In this document: positions 51,601 to 61,400 of the stretch, in pieces
How the letters are laid out: each line of letters opens with the position of its first letter
How positions within the stretch are numbered: position 1 is the first letter of the stretch
NCBI RefSeq assembly: GCF_000003815.2
Contig: NC_049989.1
Coordinates: 8,975,241 to 9,039,240, forward strand
Direction: 5' to 3'
Source: Branchiostoma floridae
Taxonomy: Eukaryota; Chordata; Leptocardii; Amphioxiformes; Branchiostomatidae
DNA length: 64,000 bases
Program-made: the position numbers and the translations under genes
The notes under the pieces: model-generated
What the model was told of the DNA's origin: nothing
Databases searched by the model: none
What the model saw: the letters and a program-made list of their open reading frames with translations, nothing else

Positions 51601-54600
51601 GGATGTTACAGCTGTGATGTCAATCATATCCAACACCATATTCTCCACCCTGACAACAAAGCAGGAAGCCAGACACATGTTGTAATGTACGCCAGATAGC
51701 AATTACTCAAGCAACTGGATATGACTTCGGTCAGACTTATAAATAGCAGTTACTGCCTTTCATCAATGACACCGAGGAGGTCTTTTTAAGAGCAAGTTTT
51801 CAACCCTAACTATGTATTAAAACGTCTGACCGTTTTCCAAAAGCACATCCAGTTACTTGAGTCATTGCTATTCGGCGTATCTTATTACCTGGATGTGTAG
51901 GTGGTTACATATGTTGTAATTTAATTATGTCAGGAAGTATTCCATCACTATACAAGTGGTTGTTATGATTATCAACGCAGCATAATCAGTCTTTATTACC
52001 GCTTGGAAATAAACAATTATGACCTTAGCATTCCGTGGATAATAAGATTTTTTCCAAGTCGGCTCTATGCCCATGATTATATATGAACACAAAGCACAGC
52101 TTGCAAGCTTGCATTTCCTTTACACGTTAAGATTTTCACATAATGTACTTCGACGTTTGATGTACTGTTAAACAATGCTTCAATTTCCCTAATATAAAAA
52201 TGAAAGACCCAGAACAAGTGGTTCAAAATTTATTACAATAATTCGTAAGACATGTCATCAATCAGACGTTTTAATTGTCTAGCATACCTCTTTACTTCTA
52301 AAGAAATCAATTTCCGAAAAGGGTATCCAATAATTTAGCAATTTGGTTCTCTTGACTTGTTCTACAAGCTCGCTAATTGCAGTCTAGTTCAAGTTAATCA
52401 ATCAATTTGTTTACGATTCCAAAAAAGCACAGAACTATAGATATGTTTAGTATATTCATTTCTATACATAAAGGGAAACATGCAATCTTTGATTGTCATA
52501 TTCTACAGGCTGTACTGGGAAGCTAATCAGAAACCTTTAATCTATTCTTTAATTTGTTGATGCTGAAATGGAAAGATTTGTACCAATTAGACCAGGCAGG
52601 TTCAAAATTGATCGCTCTGGTAACTTGGTACTTCGCCGTATTACTTTCAGCTACTCACAGCCAGCTTATAATAAGCCGGATAATGGTAAAACGTGTTGGC
52701 AGACTCTTATCTATCGAACAGCAGTCTGCAAGAGACTTTTTGCCCAGACACTGATGAACGATAATATGATTATGTCTGAGTCTTCCGTTATTGGTCCATT
52801 TGGGGTTTGGCATGTGAGCGTGTTTGAAATTAGAAAACGATTTTTATGCCTCGGTAGCATTACACATTTCAAATGTTTTAAATGAAAAAATCTACTTCTT
52901 AAAAGGTAACGTTTACAGGCAAATGCAAAATGTTTAGCTTAACATGACATGACGTACAAACTACGGCTCCGTTCATTCTTACTAAACACATTCATATATC
53001 TGGTAACCAGGCCCTCCAGCTCTGTTCTACCACTTGCTACACGATGTAATTGAACACCACATGGTGTCTACTACATGACTAGTAACCATGGTGACAGCCG
53101 TCTGGTCTAGGTCATTGACCTTATTTGTTTACATAAGAGTAGAAAGAAATAGAGCAAAAAACTATGTTGTCCTACTGGCATAAATATGGGTTTGTAAATA
53201 ACTTCATTTTACAAATTCCGCGAATTTAGTAGGTACTACATTACATGATTGTTTTTACCAAATGCCTGACTCTAACAAATAAAAATAAATGTTCTCATGA
53301 GATTACTGTAATAACGTTATCGCTGTTTCAATCGTGTAACATGAAATGATCATGCTGTGGATTGGCGCTAAACTCTGGGCTGCAATTACTGAACATACTG
53401 TTGGTGCAAACAACACAAATTAAAAGAATTTCCGGATGTAGATCCGACAATTTGAGATCATACGATCCGAAATCTAATTGTTCTGTGTTCAAATCCTTGA
53501 CCTAATGATGGGTGCTAGTGCTGTGCCCATTGGGAAGGCAATTTCCACGAATTTCCTCATTCGGCACTTTCCCTCAGTTGAAAATGAGCACCTAGATGTT
53601 GCTAACACGGGGGAGGTCTTACAAAAACGCCACACATGCATATCAATATATAAGCTACTTTTAAGTGTGAGTGACTCAAAACTTTACAGTCTGTTCTTCG
53701 GGCCTCCTTACCATTCAACGTTCGCTATTCTTGGGAAAACTTTAAATTCTACTTACCTTTCACAAGGGAATAACGGCGTTGATGGATTTGAAATTCAATT
53801 TCCAACGGCTTAAAGTATTACAGGTAAAGTAGAGTGGAGTTGCAATCTTTAATACTTAACGGGAAAGTATTGTAGACAAGGCGCAGTCTTCGATCTATAT
53901 ATCACTGGAGCATACCCAAGTGGTTCAACACACCTTAAGTTGGCTGGATGTCTGTACATACGTTTTACTGATGCCGGTCTTTGTTTTCACCATCAGTATG
54001 CTTGAGTAAATGGCTGCATGTCTACTCTTCTTATGTAATCGTGTTAGTTATAAAGGTCATATGTTAATTCAATAGAGAAAATCGCGGCATTTAGTGACAT
54101 AAGGAAACGGGCTGCATATAGTTCCAAAACAAACGTCACAAAAAACAACACATACAAATCACATATCATCCATGCAGTCTTGTATTGTGCTGACCAAAGC
54201 ATGCGGAAGCACAAACAAACAAATAAATAAATGAACAAACACATGCACATGAACACACATACGCAAAGGATACAATACCTCCTTCGCGACGACAAAAAGC
54301 TGTTGTAGATTTGTGATAAATGGGTACAATGTATGTTCGTGTGCGTGGTAGAACATGCAGAAAGGCAACTTAACTTTAACTATAATACATGCCAATCACT
54401 ACTGTACAATATTATCAATAAGGCAAATGAAAGGCAGGTAGGCAGGCAAATGCCACATCTGCTCTGCTGCTAAATACAGATCTTTTCTGTGTGTCGAATC
54501 AACCTTCGCTGTGTTTGGAGCGTCCATAAAAAAGCTGCATGAAAGCGTATGGTACTATGGCAGGTGTTGACGCTTCGGGGTGGGAGAGGGCTGAATGTTG

Positions 54601-57600
54601 ACCCAAGGTCAACCAAGATCTACCGCCTTATGCTGCTAGACTGAAATACTGGTATATTCAGATGTTTTATGACGAACGTTGACATGTGTCCCACCCGATA
54701 AGGTTATGAGAGCCGTTTTCAGCATTGGTCGGTGAGGTTGATATGGGTGCAAGCCGGTCTTCATATACCTTCGCTGTCGAAACTTTATACACAAGGATTT
54801 ATTGTACGTCGTTCCCTTTATGAGCTGTTAGATCAATATGTGAATAGGTATGAAAAGTGCTTCAATAAATCAACATACACTAATATAAACTAGGAATTAT
54901 CGTTGAATTTTCAAACATCTGCTTTGGAAAAGCAGTGTATTGTATTACGGCCTTTCAGAATTGTATGTCGGAAAAGTATTTGACGAATTTGCCAGCTTTG
55001 AATTAGCCCACCCGAGGTCAGTTAAGAAAATAGACCCTATACATCATGAAGCAGTAGAGCGGTCAGTCTGTATCGGAGGGATACATGACGGATTGCTTCT
55101 CTATTTAGTGGAAGAGTGCATGCATTTTAAATGGAGTAAAATTAATTTGATCAAATTTGGGATGTGTGGATGGTTGTATTTTAAAAGAGCACTATTGCAG
55201 TGGAGGCGTAACAAATGTTCTTTTTATTTCATGGTGATGGAAAACAAATATGTAATGGACTTTATTTATCAAAATCCAAATTAAGTGTCAACTAAGAACT
55301 CGTAACATCATTTATCATTAAATCACTTCAAAGGCACTTATGAAAGCAACAGTTGAGGTTATTTCTTCATATGATGAGCCTAATCTACTTAACCTAGTGA
55401 TATCAGTGTGCGACATAATGCCAGGCGTGTTGAATCCTTTCGATTTTTTGTGTTTCTTTTCGTTTTTTTCGCCGTAGAAAAAAATACATTAAATGTGATA
55501 AAAGTAATTCTTAGAAATAAGTTATTTGTCAAAACGCATATTTTGTTTTGGAAAATATTCGACGCAAAAATCATTTAAACTAAAGCATTCTGGCAGAGAC
55601 TGTTGTTTATTACCATCGGCAACTTTACAACCCGTTCCCGTAAGGACGAACCTGTTTGCAGACAGCACTAATAGCAAAGCTTAAAATTGGCCCCGACATT
55701 GTCACTTTCGTTCAAATGAGTCGTAAAGCGCCGCTCAAGGTAACAATGATAGATAAAAGCCGAGAAATCGGCATCGAACGTTGCTGTACGTATTGTCTTT
55801 ACCTAGCTTGCACAGTGTTATTGAATGTTACCATCTTACGGCCATAACCCGTAAAATCTTATCCGCAAAATTGTCGTTCGCTTTAAATGAGAACCTCTAT
55901 ATTGGCATTGATGTAGGTCAAAGAAAAGTCAATGTAAGGGAAAATAGTAGAGGCACTTATTTTGTTATAGCCCTGCTTTCTATTCATAGAGCAATTCGCT
56001 GGGGTTATTCAATCCGCTCGTTCCAAGTTCAAAGTCAAACGTCGTTAAATGGAGCAATTTACAATTGTAATGAATATATCTTCGTGTCGAATACGTCATG
56101 ACTGTAACGCTCATCGCAGCGGATAACTGATTACTCCCAGAGCATAGCTTCGGTTTCCCGAGTCAATCTGAAGACACCCTTCCGTATCTAGTGGACAAAA
56201 ACCTAGTCTCCTCCAGAACGTCTTTTAAGGAGAACATTATTTCAAGTCCAGTGAGCTTAGTGGTCGCTCTTTCAAGGCTCGTAGAATACTGATCGTGTAG
56301 TTCAAGTTCACCTTTGTTTTGTTGGCAGATGCAAAGTTTCATTCACTGTCTGTGTCTGAAGAAGAGTTTGATGATGCGAGAATACGGAGGAGAGAGAAAA
56401 GAGCAGGAGACCGGTGAGTCTTTTCATCTTCCTGTTATTCCCTCTTTTTTGCTAAGCCAGAGACCTACTAAAGCTGTAAAATGTGTTTTTCTTAATCAAT
56501 ACATTATATTACATTATATATACACATTAAAGCATAATTTATTTCCGTGAAATGCTTGCGTTAATAATTTTTTACCTTTTGTTGCATTTTGAAAAGAAAT
56601 TTACGACGTGAAAAGGACACAAATCATAAAATAGATAAATAAATAAAACATATCAAACTGATACAAATATGTATGAAAGGAAAAAGAATCTGAATACATA
56701 TTAAGTATACGTAGAATAAATTAAAACAAAAGCTTTTACCTGACAACAGTTAATATGAGAATAAACAAATGATCTAAAACGAATGCAAAATATAAAGATT
56801 CCTGATCATCAGACAACTACTTTCTATCTATGGAATGCAAACGTTTATCATTAATTCTGTTCTGTTAAGTAAACTAATTACCCTTGAAGCATGAAATCAA
56901 AACGCTGGTAATCGACTGCATCTTGAAATCTTTTGCTGCGAACAGTTCAGAAGTACCGTCTCAAAATCTCGTGGAATCTCCACAAACAGCTTCAGACATG
57001 GTCGCGAGTTTCAACGACATACCTGATAAGCAGGGACTTCTGAATTTATTGGTAATCAGAACTAGGTGACATCTAATTAACCACTTGTCACGGTCTAATC
57101 ATCCTGTCTACCTGACATGCCGCCATGTCTGTACAATCACAAGTTAAATCTTCAATTTGTCTGAAGTGCAATCCCAAGTGGAAAGGTGATTGAGTGTTTT
57201 GACGTTATCTTGAAGATAAGAGAATCTCCCTATCGTGGAAGTGAAGGGCATATAAGATAAGTCGTTCCTTCGTGCATTTTCCGTCTCAAATGATTACGCT
57301 ACTGGCTGCAAAGTAACAGTACATGTTTGCACCAGGTAGGTCTTCATATTTCGTCAGATGAGATGCTTGGTATTATCACAGTAGGTATCCTTACTTGAAC
57401 TAAAACATACAGTTAACAAGAACGACACAGCCCTGCATTGCTAATACATTTGCATTTTCAGACAATCTTGGGTGCTCTTAAAATAGACGGTCGTTTATCT
57501 TATGGAGCAATTAAAATTTGCACTTTTCAGTAAGCTGTTCTTATCTTTCTATAAATAATTAATGTACAAATATACTTCAGTAAATTACTTACGAATCTTA

Positions 57601-58346
57601 AAGTGTAATCAAAACATTTTCCTGTCATGTTTGCTTGTAAATGCCATTCATTAATCTGAAGCCTACATTAAAGTCATCTTGTGCGTTTATCAACTTGCTC
57701 GTTTGAGGGAATAGACCGTCATTAGATATGTATGAAAAACTTTCTTGTCACAGCCATTAATATCTGTGACTGTGACTAATGTACAATCTGAAATAGACAA
57801 TGACCCCTCTTTAGAGCAGGTGGTACATTCTACTGACATTTTCGCCTGCTAAAAGGGGTTATTTAAAGGATAAGGCAGCTTACTATATTGGTAATGCCCA
57901 TAATGATTTTACTATTCCCATGCGTACATTCTTGCACGATGGGTTAGTTTATAATAAACATCCCTTGTGACCACAGGAATGCAACTAAAGCCTAGGAACA
58001 AGTGTTGTGTTTTGGATAAAGGTCCCGAATAATTTAGGGTCGTTAGGAAGGGATTCCCTTCTCTTCTTTTAGGTTTTGACCAAAGTGTTCTAACAAATAC
58101 AATTCAACAAAGTTACCAAAGTATAAAAAGTGAAGTGATACATGTACAACAAAAGTACAATGTTCACAACTCATTCTTACATTAACTATTCTAGGTTCTG
58201 ATCTAACATTAACAATGTGAAATTGAGGAAGTCTGCTTTGACATTTGTCACATTTCTTATTATAGGACTAATAGAATATTGCTATTCAAAACCGCTGGGT
58301 ATTTCCGACAACTTAGAATTAGCTCAGTCACAAGATCATCATTGCT

Positions 58347-58413
<67 letters not shown>

Positions 58414-61400
58414 CAATGGACTTGGTGATGAAAGCTTATGACACATCTCAAACGGAATTAATTTGTGGCAGAGAAGGAAAGCTTTATCTTGTTGGTGGCA
58501 GCTTTAAGTACAAATATTACATATTAGATTTATCTCTTATCATAGTGATGTATTATATCATTTATTTCGTCTGCACTTACTAAATGTAAGCAATGTAAAT
58601 GTATTGCAATGAGTAACTATTTGCCAAACCGTACATCCGCCTAGTGAATAGCTTGACTGAACTTCTGTCAAACTCAGAAGATTTCGAGTTGTGAAGAAGA
58701 CAAAAATTCTCCTCCACACAGCTTATATCAAGAGTTGGTTCTACAAAGTGTCAAGTAAAGAAATTAGTATAGTCGATTTCAAATTCTAAGATCATCCCAA
58801 GATCTGACAAAAGTCACGAAATGACCTTGAAGATTGCGACTTATAGACAGAGACGATCCATAACCTATAAATCTGAATATATAATACTGTATAGGGATAT
58901 TAATATTCATCATCGAGCGTCACGTTCTATCACTGTGCCTCTGTCGACCGTTAAGTCTATATGATTGATCGCAAGTGCAGACAGAAAAATCAATTTCCTC
59001 ATCTAGCTCTGTGATTAGATCTAAATACCAAGAATGAATGACCTCACTTTACCAGGGAAAGCATAGCCTCTAAAAGTATTAATCCAAATGAATTGGTAGC
59101 AATCACTCATTCGTCAAACAAGCTTGAATGGGGGAAAACTAGGCTGTCTAGAAAATAGGGCAATTAATATTGGAACCGAAATCGTCGTGTGGTCACGGTC
59201 GTCGTACGTAGTCGCACAATCCTATGTCGTAGGACTCTCAAGCAGGCTCTAACAGAACCAACCACTGACAAGGATCTTAGCCGTTTTTTAAACAAGACAG
59301 ACCGCACAACCATGATGCGACAATATAGTGTATTCGAATACAATTCAATATCTAAAACATTATAAAAACGGAGATTTACTGTACTGCCAGGCGTTTCGAG
59401 TGACATCCGTCACTCTTCTTCAGCGTCATTCTTCATTAGCGTCACAGCGTCGTTATATAGTGACACTGAAGAAGAGTGATGGATGTCACTTGAAACGTCC
59501 GGAAGTAAAGCTTTGTTGTAAGTAAAGCTTTTTTGTTGAGATTGAACTTTATTTGAATGTTGTTAGCCGCCTGGATGTCCAACTTTCATAAATTTGAAAA
59601 TATAGTGTACTTTAGATTTACATTTTTATGAATTTTGTTGCACTACGTAGGTGTCAGAAATATCAGTGAAAGATAGGTGGAATATCTGTGGACAGTACTA
59701 TCATTATGTAGGTGTCAGGAATATTTGAAAAGGCAGAAAGAACTATTACTGTGGACCTAGATGAGGACTGAAATCTCGTAACCTTTGCTCGATGTTTCTT
59801 CTATGACATACTTCTTGAATTGTTTTGATAGTTTTCTCCCTCATGATACGGAATAATGTATAACAATGTCAATTCTGGACTTGACGGTAGTCCATCTCCA
59901 ACCCCCCAAATGACCTCTTACAAGTGTAGCGACCTGGAACATCGTTTTGGAAGTCAGAAAGGACGGTTGGGAAGTAAGCGTAGGAAACATCGTCTTAATG
60001 CCAGCTTGAGATGGGGTCAGATAAAAGTCGCTTTCTTGACATCGAAGAAGTATTTGTTCAGATACAACCGTGGCGTAACACACCAGCTTCACAGGCACGC
60101 TGCGCGGCAGCAGCTGGCATATTACACTAAACGACTTACCATACCTAAAGCTATGTAATAAGGATGGGTCTACTATGTACTTGATCACAAGGAATTCCAC
60201 CCAGTGATAGTTTTAGGAAAGGAGTATTTAAACACATTATTCATTGGTTGCAAACTTTGGTACTTGAAGGCATTACTATGTCTCGTTCTTGTGTCACTAG
60301 TTGGTACATAGTCTGGATTTCATTTTTTTTCTTTTTTTACTGCCGGCAGCTAAGAATGAAGCCTTATATTAAGATCCGTCGACAACAACGATTCCAATTG
60401 TATGCCTCTTCACCGCAAAGTTGAACTGACAGAAAGGTTGCAACGCCCACGTTTCTTTCCTTCCAGAGGCCAGACGCCGTTGGAATGTGTGGGTGGCCAT
60501 GTTTCTCCTAAAATAGGCTCATTTGGTGGACACTAGTGTGATGTGCGTCAGAGAAAACGTGGGTGGGAAGGTAATACGCGTTGTTGAACTGCAACGTAGT
60601 CCCGACTGAATTCAAATTACACTTACATCATCTATTATCGCTGTACGTGGGTTTAAAAAGGCTCACAAAATATTACCATCAGGAATAGTCAAGGGACGAT
60701 GCATTTGTTGCATACTAGAAAATTACATACAAAAAAGGTAGAATAGCAAAAGCTAATCCCCTCCTAGAGTAAAGCTGTCCACGAACACTTAAATATGCAG
60801 ACAAAAATATAACCTTCCTGGCGAAGGTGGTAAGTAACCTAACACGTCAGTATCATAATCCATTTCAAATAAGGTTAAGATGTATGTAATCTCGGGGGGT
60901 AACGTTAATGAGTCACGTCACAGTAAGATTGCAGTTGTTCCATCATTAAGTACTCATAAGTACTCACACACGTACTTCGTATAAGGGGTATTTCACTGCA
61001 CTTAAAGCACCGGTGCGGCACTGCGGGGTTCGTTCACTTCGGCACTGTTGTGTTATTTTCGTCGTTCTTTAAATAACATAGATATTGCATAATACGTGAC
61101 TTAGAAACAACAGGCAATACGTGTTGTTGAACTGCAACTTAGAAACAACATAAACAAAAAGTAAGAAAAGCTGTTCCTTATCTCTGAAATTCGATGAGTA
61201 TCTTTTGAACCCGCAGTGCCGCACCAGTGCCCCAGGTACAGTGAGATGCCACCTTATCCCATACATATTGCTGTTACAAGATGTGGTGTTCTTATTCCTT
61301 TGGTGTGCATCATATTTCCTTGATAATTTCAAACCAGCCTGCTTGGTACATCCGTTGATAATGACCTCCGCTGCTCGCGAGACATTGTCCATGTGTCGAT

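Larger units (their letters stand above)
51279..56328. other. Third visible intron of the large plus-strand gene (5.1 kb)
   Basis: It holds MITE family A copy 2, a dispersed repeat copy, a degenerate SINE and a possible LINE remnant. The 52568-52885 and 55656-56101 open frames were not recognised. Confidence 0.4.
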
